Source: an uncultured Eubacteriales bacterium (lineage in GTDB: Bacteria > Bacillota > Clostridia > Oscillospirales > Oscillospiraceae). From it: a stretch of DNA of 9,023 bases. Positions 1 through 5,904 of the stretch are shown one piece after another; within the stretch, counting starts at the first letter, position 1, and every line of letters starts with the position of its first letter. The stretch is taken from contig URCK01000069.1 in NCBI GenBank assembly GCA_900546295.1, positions 1-9,023 of the forward strand, read 5' to 3'. A program made the position numbers and the translations under genes. The notes beneath the pieces were generated by a model, which saw only the letters and a program-made list of their open reading frames with translations, searched no databases and had not been told where the DNA came from.

Positions 1-68
1 AGGACACCGTCACGACGCTCAACGCGCTGCTTGCGAACCTGCGCGCAGCAGGTCTGCTCGCAACGTAA
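1..68 (+). CDS. C-terminal end of a possible phage head-fibre protein (partial)
   Basis: Only the last 21 codons are in the window, read in the frame starting at base 3 and ending with TAA at 66-68. The peptide ends ...LNALLANLRAAGLLAT. An alanine- and leucine-rich tail of the type 'ALLxxLRAAGLL' is what I associate with the C-termini of short head-fibre-like proteins in Firmicutes prophages. That is recognition of a short pattern and not a domain match, so the function is tentative. It is followed at once by a GC-rich hairpin and, 50 bases on, by a glycosyltransferase on the same strand, a pairing also seen in phage structural regions. It could be the end of another structural or hypothetical protein. 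The existence of a coding end here is more secure than its name. Confidence 0.45.
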   Translation, partial: DTVTTLNALLANLRAAGLLAT

Positions 69-73
69 GCAAA

Positions 74-99
74 GGCGGTGCGGCACATGCCGCGCCGCC
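74..99 (+). repeat. GC-rich perfect-type hairpin between two genes
   Basis: An inverted repeat pairs 74-84 with 89-99 (GGCGGTGCGGC against GCCGCGCCGCC, one T-G wobble) around the loop ACAT. It lies six bases after the stop codon of the upstream gene. No run of T follows on either strand, so it is not a canonical intrinsic terminator. It may protect the 3' end of the upstream message, act as a weak or factor-assisted terminator, or set the ratio of the two flanking products. Confidence 0.7.
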
Positions 100-118
100 A
101 TACATATTAAATAAGAAG

Positions 119-1225
119 GTGAGCCTCATTTCCTACCGGGTCTGCGTTTACGCCATCTGTAAAAATGAGTCGCAATTTGTCGAGCGTTTCATGGACTCCG
201 TATCCGAGGCGGATGATGTCTGTGTGCTCGACACCGGCTCGACGGACGATACCGTTGAAAGGCTGCGCGCCTACGGCGCACGCGTTGCACAGAAGGTCAT
301 CGCGCCCTGGCGCTTTGACGCAGCGCGCAACGAATCGCTGACGCTCATCCCCAAGAGTGCCGACCTCTGCTGCTGCATCGACCTTGACGAGCAGTTCCGC
401 CCCGGCTGGCGCAAAAAGCTGGAGGGAGCGTGGCAGCCGGATGCAACTCGCGCCCGCTACCGCTACACATGGAGCTTTCTGCCCGACGGGCGCGAGGGCT
501 GCGTGTTCTGGGCGGATAAGATCCACAAAAACGGCTGCTACCGCTGGAAGGGCGCGGTACACGAGGTGCTGGAATACACCGGCGAGGGCTCAGAGCAATT
601 TGTCGACGCCGAGGGTGTGCAGCTCGACCACCATCCCGACCTCAGCAAATCGCGCGGGCAATATCTGCCGCTTCTGGAGCTTGCGGTGCGTGAAGAGCCG
701 GACAACGACCGAAACCGCCACTACCTCGGGCGGGAATATATGTTCCGCGGTGAATGGGCGCGCGCCGCCGCCGTGCTGAAAGAACACCTTGCGATGCCGA
801 GCGCCGTCTGGCGCGACGAGCGCTGCGCCTCGATGCGCTACATCGCGCGCTGTCTGCGGCAGCTTGGGCGTGAGGACGAGGCTGCGCTCTGGCTGCACCG
901 CGCCGTTGCCGAAGCGCCGCATCTGCGCGAGCCGTACCTTGAATTTGCAGACCTGCTCTACGCGCAGCAGGACTGGTGCGGCGTTATTTTTATGGTAAAT
1001 CGCGCGCTCACGATCACGGAACGGCCGCGCACCTACATCTGTGAACCCTTCGCCTGGGGAAGCTACCCCTACGACCTGCTCTCGCTCGCCTACGACCGCA
1101 CGGGACAGACGCAGCGCGCCCTCATCTGTGCCGAGCAAGCGCTGGCGAGCGCGCCGCAGGACGAACGCTTGCAGAAAAACTGCGCGCTGCTGCGGGCGAA
1201 ATGGCAGGAGGAAAGGCGGATTTAG
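119..1225 (+). CDS. GT2-family glycosyltransferase with C-terminal TPR-like repeats
   Basis: A 368-residue protein (counted from GTG 119), predicted to transfer a sugar from a nucleotide-sugar donor. The N-terminal half is a GT-A fold domain of family 2. It opens with VCVYAICKNES, has DTGSTDDT at residues 38-45 and the metal/nucleotide-binding motif DLDE at 88-91, and carries WKGAVHEVLE with His148 near the end of the catalytic domain. From about residue 180 to the end there are helix pairs typical of tetratricopeptide repeats, for example 'LGREDEAALWLHRAVAEAP'. This GT2-plus-TPR layout is known in peptide and protein glycosyltransferases (SunS-like) and in prophage genes; the acceptor is unknown. 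The start is unclear: the Shine-Dalgarno-like AAGGTGAG (117-124) overlaps GTG 119, and an in-frame ATT at 128 lies at better spacing. The stop codon lies in the loop of the terminator that follows. The neighbour upstream suggests a phage setting. Confidence 0.85.
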   Translation: MSLISYRVCVYAICKNESQFVERFMDSVSEADDVCVLDTGSTDDTVERLRAYGARVAQKVIAPWRFDAARNESLTLIPKSADLCCCIDLDEQFRPGWRKKLEGAWQPDATRARYRYTWSFLPDGREGCVFWADKIHKNGCYRWKGAVHEVLEYTGEGSEQFVDAEGVQLDHHPDLSKSRGQYLPLLELAVREEPDNDRNRHYLGREYMFRGEWARAAAVLKEHLAMPSAVWRDERCASMRYIARCLRQLGREDEAALWLHRAVAEAPHLREPYLEFADLLYAQQDWCGVIFMVNRALTITERPRTYICEPFAWGSYPYDLLSLAYDRTGQTQRALICAEQALASAPQDERLQKNCALLRAKWQEERRI

Positions 1226-1254
1226 CGCCTTTCCTCCTATTTTTGTTGATTTTT
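1207..1254 (+). terminator. Intrinsic terminator overlapping the glycosyltransferase stop codon
   Basis: A perfect 12-bp stem pairs 1207-1218 (GGAGGAAAGGCG) with 1226-1237 (CGCCTTTCCTCC) around a 7-base loop, followed by a T-rich tract TATTTTTGTTGATTTTT. The TAG stop of the glycosyltransferase (1223-1225) is inside the loop, so the last translated codons form the left arm of the stem. It isolates the left-hand gene pair from the metabolic genes to the right. Confidence 0.9.
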
Positions 1255-1272
1255 CCGCCGCTCTGTGATATT
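1243..1272 (+). promoter_or_regulatory. Weak candidate promoter for the gamma-lyase/transporter unit
   Basis: TTGTTG at 1243-1248 and GATATT at 1267-1272 are separated by 18 bases, each matching four of six sigma-A consensus positions. The -35 overlaps the T tract of the preceding terminator. Because that terminator is strong, the downstream unit needs its own promoter in 1240-1440. This is the best candidate I can see, but it is weak. Confidence 0.25.
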
Positions 1273-1304
1273 TTGTTAAGGATTCTGAGTAGGGAGCAAG
1301 GGCA

Positions 1305-1462
1305 ATGGCGCTTTGCAAGCGCGATGCGCCCGAGCCGCGCAAGTCCCCGCCGCGACCTATAAATGGTACAGCAACCATGATCCCGACCGCAACGATCCGC
1401 TGCGGTTTATTTTACGATGCAACGGCGTTGCATTTCCCGACACGCCGGAGGAGGAGAAATGA
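1305..1462 (+). pseudogene. Small frameshifted reading frame upstream of, and overlapping, the gamma-lyase gene
   Basis: No family recognised. From ATG 1305 (preceded by AGGGAGCAAGGG) the first 16 codons read MALCKRDAPEPRKSPP with strong G/C at third positions. That frame then loses coding character. The frame one base back, from about 1352, reads ATYKWYSNHDPDRNDPLR, runs on to ...PDTPEEEK and ends at TGA 1460-1462. This stop overlaps the ATG of the next gene as ATGA, the usual sign of translational coupling. One missing base between about 1341 and 1354, for instance in the CCCC run at 1345-1348, would join the two into a 52-residue protein. It could be a real small protein broken by mutation, an assembly or sequencing error, or a chance open frame. 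A TTG start at 1313 in the downstream frame is an alternative, but its first residues look unnatural. Confidence 0.35.
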
Positions 1463-2742
1463 ACAGAGATGAAATGTATTTATCGCTCGGTGTGAGCGAG
1501 AAGGTGCTCGCCTTCGGCGAGACCGTGCTCGATGAGCTCAAACCCCGCTTTGCCGAGATCGACAAGATCGCCGAGCTCAATCAGGTGAAGGTCATCGCCG
1601 CGATGCAGGAAAACCGCGTAAACGCGACGCACTTTGCCGCCTCCACCGGCTACGGCTACGACGACGAGGGCCGCGACAACTTAGAGCGCGTGTACGCGAG
1701 CGCCTTTCACACCGAGGCCGCGCTCGTCCGCCCGCAGATCACCTGCGGCACGCACGCGCTGGCCATCGCGCTTTCCGCAAACCTTCTGCCGGGCGACGAG
1801 CTGCTCGCCATCTCCGGCAGACCCTACGACACGCTTGAGGAGGTCATCGGCATTCGCGAAAGCCCCTGCTCTCTCAAGGAGTACGGCGTTTCCTACGCGC
1901 AGGTCGACCTCCTTCCCGACGGCAGCTTTGACTTCCCCGCCATCGAACGCGCACTGAACGATAAAACGAAGCTCATCCACATCCAGCGTTCCAAGGGCTA
2001 TTGCCCGCGCCCGACGATCTCCGTCGACGCCATCGGCGAAGCGATTGCCTTCTGCAAGAAGCTGCGCCCCGATGTTGTCATCATGGTCGACAACTGCTAC
2101 GGCGAATTTGTCGAGGCGAACGAGCCGAGCGACTTCGGCGCGGATATGATCGTCGGCAGTCTCATCAAGAACCCCGGCGGCGGCCTCGCCCCCATCGGCG
2201 GCTACATCTGCGGCACGCAGAAATGCGTCGATCGCTGCGCCTACCGCCTCTCCGCGCCCGGACTCGGGCAGGAGGTCGGCGCGAACCTCGGTCTCATGCC
2301 CGCGCTGTATCAGGGCTTCTTCCTTGCGCCCAACGTCGTTTCCGGCGCGGTCAAGGGCGCGGTGTTTGTCGCGGCATGCTATGAAAAGCTCGGCTTCACG
2401 GTCGTCCCCTCCTCCAAGGAGGCGCGCCACGACATCATCCAGTGTGTCGAGCTCGGCTCGCCCGAGGGCATGGTTGCCTTCTGCAAGGGCATTCAGGCAG
2501 CCGCCGCGGTGGACAGCTACGTTGACCCCGTGCCCGCGCCGATGCCGGGCTATGATTCCGACGTCATCATGGCGGCGGGCGCATTCGTGCAGGGCAGCTC
2601 CATTGAGCTTTCCGCCGACGGCCCCGTGCGCGAGCCCTACGCCGTCTACTATCAGGGCGGCCTCACCTGGTACCACGCCAAGCTCGGCGTGCTGCTGTCG
2701 CTGCAAAAGATGCTCGACGCCGGGCTCATCACACTTCCCTGA
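1459..2742 (+). CDS. Methionine gamma-lyase family PLP-dependent protein (YnbB-like, 'aluminium resistance' family)
   Basis: A 427-residue fold-type I PLP enzyme of the Met_gamma_lyase family, often annotated as aluminium resistance protein. The family is related to cystathionine/methionine gamma-lyases, which cleave C-S bonds of sulfur amino acids in the cytoplasm; the true substrate of this branch is not well established. Visible landmarks are the phosphate-loop GTHA at residues 97-100, Asp211 in VDNCYGE (binds the PLP ring nitrogen) and the Schiff-base Lys237 in GSLIKNPGGG. The length is normal for the family and no key residue is missing. I chose ATG 1459 because GGAGGAGGAG lies 2-4 bases upstream; ATG 1474 is possible. 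An upstream in-frame ATG at 1417 has no good ribosome site and its extra residues (QRRCISRHAGGGE) look unnatural. The start overlaps the stop of a small upstream frame, and an EamA transporter follows 31 bases later, probably in the same transcript. Confidence 0.88.
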   Translation: MNRDEMYLSLGVSEKVLAFGETVLDELKPRFAEIDKIAELNQVKVIAAMQENRVNATHFAASTGYGYDDEGRDNLERVYASAFHTEAALVRPQITCGTHALAIALSANLLPGDELLAISGRPYDTLEEVIGIRESPCSLKEYGVSYAQVDLLPDGSFDFPAIERALNDKTKLIHIQRSKGYCPRPTISVDAIGEAIAFCKKLRPDVVIMVDNCYGEFVEANEPSDFGADMIVGSLIKNPGGGLAPIGGYICGTQKCVDRCAYRLSAPGLGQEVGANLGLMPALYQGFFLAPNVVSGAVKGAVFVAACYEKLGFTVVPSSKEARHDIIQCVELGSPEGMVAFCKGIQAAAAVDSYVDPVPAPMPGYDSDVIMAAGAFVQGSSIELSADGPVREPYAVYYQGGLTWYHAKLGVLLSLQKMLDAGLITLP

Positions 2743-2773
2743 CTGAATTCCAAAAGGAGTTTAACAATTCAAC

Positions 2774-3682
2774 ATGTGGTTCTGGCTTTCTCTGATCGCG
2801 CTGCTCTGCTGGAGCGGCAGCGACCTCTTTTCCAAGATCGGCTGTCAGGGTGAGGACGATCACCTCGCCCACCTCAAGATGGTCATCGCCGTCGGTACGG
2901 TGATGGGGCTTCACGCCGCCTATGAAATTTTCGTTGGCGGCACGGTCATCAGCTTTTCCATCATTCTGACGTATCTGCCCGTGTCGCTGCTGTACATCGG
3001 CTCGATGACGCTCGGCTACATGGGACTGCGCTACATCGAGTTGTCCGTCTCTTCCCCGATCTGCAACTCCTCCGGCGCGCTCGTCGCTATGATGACGCTG
3101 CTCTTTCTCGGCGGCGAGGACTATTCCCCGCTCGCCATCGGCGCGACCATCCTCGTGTGCTTCGGTGCGATCGGTCTCGGCGTAGTGGACGCCACAGAGG
3201 ACCCCGAGCTGCGCGCCGCCCGTCAGGCCGACGGCAACCGCAAGTATTCCAAGAGCTTCCTTGCTCTCGCCCTGCCGGTCGCTTACTGCCTGCTCGACGC
3301 TGCCGGCACCTTCGCCGACAACCGCGTACTTGAAACGCTGAGCGAGGGCAGCGCGAACTGCGCCTACGAGCTGACGTTCCTCTTCGCGGCCGTCGTGTGC
3401 TTCATCTATGTCGTCTTCATCAAGAAGGACCGCCTGCTGCCCAGGCGCGAAGCGCCGAAGTACATCGGCGCCGTCTGCGAAACGGCCGGTCAGTTCGCCT
3501 ACATCTATGCCATCGCCGATACGGAGCATCTGGCGATGTCCGCGCCGATCATCAGCTCCTACTGCGCAGCAAGCGTGCTGTGGAGCCGGCTTTTCCTCAA
3601 GGAAAAGCTCTCGTGGAAGCATTACCTGATGATCCTGTTTGTTGTCATCGGCGTTGCCGTGATGGGCGTGTTCGACATTTGA
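2774..3682 (+). CDS. DMT-superfamily (EamA-type) membrane transporter
   Basis: A 302-residue integral membrane protein with about ten hydrophobic segments in two halves. They are separated by a charged stretch at residues 140-160 (DATEDPELRAARQADGNRKY), as expected for the duplicated EamA fold. The C-terminal half ends with a conserved-looking pattern: APIISSYCAASVLWSRLFLK, then EKLS at 277-280, then a final hydrophobic helix. EamA proteins export or import small metabolites such as amino acids and are found with many biosynthetic genes; the substrate cannot be told. Its place right behind the methionine gamma-lyase family gene suggests a substrate or product of that enzyme. The ribosome site AAGGAG (2754-2759) is 14 bases from ATG 2774, longer than usual. 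An in-frame TAA at 2762 excludes an earlier start, so either translation is inefficient or it depends on coupling. A bidirectional terminator follows. Confidence 0.88.
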   Translation: MWFWLSLIALLCWSGSDLFSKIGCQGEDDHLAHLKMVIAVGTVMGLHAAYEIFVGGTVISFSIILTYLPVSLLYIGSMTLGYMGLRYIELSVSSPICNSSGALVAMMTLLFLGGEDYSPLAIGATILVCFGAIGLGVVDATEDPELRAARQADGNRKYSKSFLALALPVAYCLLDAAGTFADNRVLETLSEGSANCAYELTFLFAAVVCFIYVVFIKKDRLLPRREAPKYIGAVCETAGQFAYIYAIADTEHLAMSAPIISSYCAASVLWSRLFLKEKLSWKHYLMILFVVIGVAVMGVFDI

Positions 3683-3697
3683 TCTGCAAATCGCATC

Positions 3698-3735
3698 AAA
3701 AAGGAGTGTTCTTTTTAAGAACACTCCTTTTTCTT
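3698..3735. terminator. Bidirectional intrinsic terminator between convergent genes
   Basis: A perfect 16-bp inverted repeat pairs 3698-3713 with 3717-3732 around TTT; the outer A5/T5 pairs give a T run on either strand. It sits between the stop of the EamA transporter (+) and the stop of the SLOG-family gene (-), and can end both transcripts. Confidence 0.9.
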
Positions 3736-3744
3736 ATTATCGCT

Positions 3745-4284
3745 CTATTCCAGCGGGATATCCAGTACGCTGACGCCGCGCTTGAAGGCATATTCGATCG
3801 TCGAGCGCGTGCCGCCGCGCAATCCGTCGTTCACGGCGATGAGCAGGCTCGCATGGTCGACCATGTAGCGATTGCGCCGCTGCATACAGCCCGGCGTATA
3901 GCTCTGCTGCACCATCGTCTCATAGTCGCAGCGCCGTAAAATCTCGCGGTAGCGGGATTTCTGCGCTTCGCTCCAGCCGTCCGCCTGCGTGGGACAGGGG
4001 ATCGCCGCTTCGAGCGTGATGTGCGGATAGCGTGCTTTCAGCGCGAGCATGGTCTCTGCAAAGTAGAGGTCGCAGCCCTCGGCCATGCCGCAGATAAAAT
4101 GCTCCATCCCCTCATGGATGGCACTCTCCACCGCCGCGCGCATTTTCGCCTTGAGTGCGATGCAGCGCAGGTCGCTCTCATTTTCGCCCCATGGGAGCTT
4201 TCCCGGCCGATGGCCGGTGAACGCACAGGAGCAGGGTCTTCCCCGCATCGGCATCGCCTCCTCTCTTTGCACATTATAGAACAT
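3745..4284 (-). CDS. SLOG superfamily protein (DUF1273, YpsA-like)
   Basis: A protein of up to 179 residues with the Rossmann-like SLOG fold, thought to bind nucleotides or nucleotide-derived ligands. The signature elements are FTGHRPGK at 22-29, the glycine motif GMAEGCD at 66-72, the basic stretch MQRRNRYMVDHAS at 134-146 and the phosphate-binding NDGLRGGTRSTI at 152-163. Bacillus YpsA, the best-known relative, affects cell division; other SLOG proteins act in cytokinin activation or as sensors in nucleotide-signalling defence. This one's role is unknown. There are two plausible starts: ATG 4284 with AAAGGAG at good spacing, and ATG 4248, eight bases after AGAGGAGG, giving 167 residues that begin just ahead of the conserved core. 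An ATG at 4254 lies too close to that site. The gene is divergent from the riboflavin-transporter leader; no clear - strand promoter was found in the shared gap. Confidence 0.85.
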   Translation of the reverse strand: MFYNVQREEAMPMRGRPCSCAFTGHRPGKLPWGENESDLRCIALKAKMRAAVESAIHEGMEHFICGMAEGCDLYFAETMLALKARYPHITLEAAIPCPTQADGWSEAQKSRYREILRRCDYETMVQQSYTPGCMQRRNRYMVDHASLLIAVNDGLRGGTRSTIEYAFKRGVSVLDIPLE

Positions 4285-4312
4285 CTGTTCTCCTTTGTAA
4301 AGTATTTTCCTC

Positions 4313-4340
4313 TTGACATTTTGGAGATTTGTCGTATACT
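4313..4340 (+). promoter_or_regulatory. Sigma-A promoter of the FMN riboswitch/ribU transcript
   Basis: TTGACA (4313-4318, perfect -35) and TATACT (4335-4340, five of six for the -10) are 16 bases apart, in an A/T-rich stretch. Transcription would start near 4347, just ahead of the riboswitch aptamer. Confidence 0.85.
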
Positions 4341-4361
4341 CAAGCTATCAACTGAATCACT

Positions 4362-4480
4362 TGTCTTCGAGGCGGGGTGAAACTCCCCACCGGCGGTTAC
4401 AGTCCGCAAGCGGTAATTTTTTATCGCACGAACCGGTGAAATTCCGGTACCGACGGTCACAGTCCGGATGAGAGAAGATG
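4362..4480 (+). ncRNA. FMN riboswitch (RFN element)
   Basis: This RNA leader binds flavin mononucleotide and lowers expression of the gene behind it when flavin is plentiful. The hallmarks are in order: GGGGTGAAACTCCCC followed by ACCGGCGGTTACAGTCC (4374-4405), then GGTGAAATTCCGGTACCGAC (4435-4454), GGTCACAGTCCGGATGAGAG and AGAAG. The closing P1 helix pairs 4362-4368 with 4474-4480, including terminal wobbles. The variable arm between about 4405 and 4430 has a T6 loop region. The element lies between a clear promoter and a RibU gene, the usual partner in Firmicutes. Confidence 0.96.
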
Positions 4481-4508
4481 TGCTGCGCGCGATTTACCAC
4501 GCAATTTT

Positions 4509-4573
4509 CACGCTCTTTTGCGTCATGCACCTTGGAAGACTTGTTCTTTCAGGGGAAATGACAAAAAGGAGTG
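4509..4573 (+). promoter_or_regulatory. Candidate expression platform masking the ribU ribosome site
   Basis: CACGCTCTTTTG (4509-4520) can pair with CAAAAAGGAGTG (4562-4573), ten of twelve positions including one wobble, and would hide the AAGGAG ribosome site. I found no GC-rich hairpin plus T run between the aptamer and the start codon, so control of translation is more likely than of termination. The pairing is inferred by eye. Confidence 0.35.
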
Positions 4574-4580
4574 TATTTTT

Positions 4581-5210
4581 ATGTCCGAATCCAATGCCAG
4601 CGCCATCTCCAAGCCCCGCGCGATCAGCCGCACCCACAAGCTCACGGTGACCGCCATGCTCTCGACCGTCGCGTTCCTGCTGATGTTCATCGAGTTCCCG
4701 ATCCCCGCGCTCATCCCCTCATTCGTCAAGCTCGACATCTCCGATCTCCCCGAGCTGCTCGCAGCATTCTCTCTCGGCCCCATCTACGGCGTTGTCGTGA
4801 CGCTGCTCAAGAACGTGCTCTTCTCCGTGCTGCACGGCACGTCGTCTGCCTATGTCGGCGAGCTCTTCAACTTCATCATGGGCAGCGTCTTCTCCTTCTC
4901 CGCAGGCTTCATCTATCAGCGCAAGAAGTCCCGCAAGAGCGCGCTCACCGGCGCGCTCGTCGGTGCGCTGCTGATGGCAGTGCTGTCTGTGCCCCTCAAC
5001 TACTTTGTGGTCTACCCCGCCTACGTTGTGTGCTACCACCTGCCGCTTGAGGCCATCATCGGCATGTATCAGACCATCCGTCCTTCGACCAACGGTCTCC
5101 TTGAGTGCCTGATGGTCTTCAATATGCCCTTCACCTTCGTCAAGGGTATGATCGACGTGGCGCTGTGCTTCCTCATCTACAAGCCCCTCTCCCCGCTGCT
5201 GCACAAGTAA
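4581..5210 (+). CDS. ribU: Riboflavin ECF transporter substrate-binding (S) component RibU
   Basis: A 209-residue membrane protein that binds riboflavin (vitamin B2) from outside and works with the shared energy-coupling EcfA-EcfA'-EcfT module, which is not encoded in this window. After a short polar N-terminus come about six hydrophobic segments. The typical ECF S-component features are HKLTVTAMLSTVAFLLMFIE at 19-38 and, in the first loop region, KLDISDLPELLAAFSLGPIY at 50-69, the conserved core of RibU, followed by GVVVTLLKNV. The length fits the family. Start ATG 4581 is chosen because AAGGAG (4566-4571) lies nine bases upstream and the protein then begins in the normal place; an in-frame ATG at 4518 has no ribosome site and lies in the leader. 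The FMN riboswitch in front gives independent support for the substrate. The gene appears to be a single-gene transcript closed by a terminator. Confidence 0.93.
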   Translation: MSESNASAISKPRAISRTHKLTVTAMLSTVAFLLMFIEFPIPALIPSFVKLDISDLPELLAAFSLGPIYGVVVTLLKNVLFSVLHGTSSAYVGELFNFIMGSVFSFSAGFIYQRKKSRKSALTGALVGALLMAVLSVPLNYFVVYPAYVVCYHLPLEAIIGMYQTIRPSTNGLLECLMVFNMPFTFVKGMIDVALCFLIYKPLSPLLHK

Positions 5211-5228
5211 CTTATCAATTATCAATAG

Positions 5229-5270
5229 AACAAGACCGTCAGGACTGTTGTCCTGACGGTCTTGTTTTGC
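5229..5270. terminator. Bidirectional intrinsic terminator after ribU and the methyltransferase
   Basis: A perfect 17-bp stem pairs 5229-5245 with 5250-5266 around the loop TGTT, with TTGTTTTGC on the + side and a weaker TTGTTCTATT on the - side. It sits between two convergent stop codons (ribU at 5210 and the methyltransferase at 5275), so it probably serves both. A small direct repeat, TTATCAA/TTATCAA, lies just before it at 5212-5225. Confidence 0.9.
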
Positions 5271-5274
5271 TATT

Positions 5275-5904
5275 TCATTTCTTACGTGCGGCGATGAAGC
5301 GGTTGGGCGGCGCGGGGAACAGGTCTTCCTGCTCCACGATCTCAAAGCCCGCGCGCAGAATGTCCTGCGCCAGCGTCTCGCGCGTGTCGAAGGCAACGAA
5401 AGGGCGCTTGCCCGTGCGGTACTCAAACCACTTGCGCATACGCTCTCGCGTCATCCCCACGCCGAGGCAATCGGTCGCAGAGAGGAACATCCCGCCCGGG
5501 CGCAGGAGCGCGCAAATGCGCGCGAGCACCTCCGCGCGCTGCTCGACATAGAGCAGCACATTGCACGCGAGCACCGCGTCAAAGCTCGCAGGGGCGAGGG
5601 AGTCGTCAAAAAGGTCCGTCTGCGTCAGCAGGACGTTCGCAATGCCCTGCGCCGCCGCCTTTCCCTGCGCGCGGCGGATCATTTCATTCGAAATGTCGAT
5701 GCCGCGCAGTTCCTTAACATCCGGCGAGAGCGACAGCGTGACGATGCCCGTGCCGCAGGCAAAGTCCAGCACCGTGTCCGTCGGCTTTAAGTATTTTCTC
5801 ATGCAGGCGGTCGTTTTCTCGTACGCCTCGCGATAGAAAACGCCCGCGTCCGCGTCATAGACCGCTGCGCGGCGGTCCCAGAATTCTTTCGCAGTCGGCC
5901 TCAT
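5275..5904 (-). CDS. Class I SAM-dependent methyltransferase
   Basis: A 209-residue soluble protein with the Rossmann-like methyltransferase fold (Methyltransf_11/25 type). Motif I is VLDFACGTG at 45-53, the acidic residue binding the SAM ribose is Asp70 in RGIDIS, motif II/III is FDAVLACNVLLYV at 108-120, and the post-motif LLRPGGMFLSA is at 133-143. These families methylate small molecules (quinone precursors, polyamines, amino-acid derivatives) or macromolecules; the acceptor cannot be predicted. The start ATG (5904-5902) overlaps the TGA stop of the racemase gene as ATGA, with AAGGGTGG just upstream inside the racemase gene, so the two are probably translated together. This makes a functional link to the racemase likely, though last genes in operons can be passengers. 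The gene is closed by the terminator shared with ribU. Confidence 0.88.
   Translation of the reverse strand: MRPTAKEFWDRRAAVYDADAGVFYREAYEKTTACMRKYLKPTDTVLDFACGTGIVTLSLSPDVKELRGIDISNEMIRRAQGKAAAQGIANVLLTQTDLFDDSLAPASFDAVLACNVLLYVEQRAEVLARICALLRPGGMFLSATDCLGVGMTRERMRKWFEYRTGKRPFVAFDTRETLAQDILRAGFEIVEQEDLFPAPPNRFIAARKK

Noticed and set aside
1417..1458. Upstream ATG at 1417 as the gamma-lyase start
   Set aside because: It would add 14 residues with unnatural composition and no ribosome site; ATG 1459 has a strong GGAGGAGGAG directly upstream.
1681..2706. Long - strand open frame opposite the gamma-lyase gene
   Set aside because: It is in the codon-complement register of a clear PLP enzyme and has no recognisable motif.
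2729..3724. Long - strand open frame opposite the EamA transporter
   Set aside because: Its composition (charged, His- and Asp-rich) mirrors the hydrophobic codons of the transporter, and it runs into the terminator; it is a shadow frame.
4285..4361. - strand promoter for the SLOG gene
   Set aside because: No -35/-10 pair with acceptable spacing was found; TATACG at 4339-4334 lacks a matching -35.
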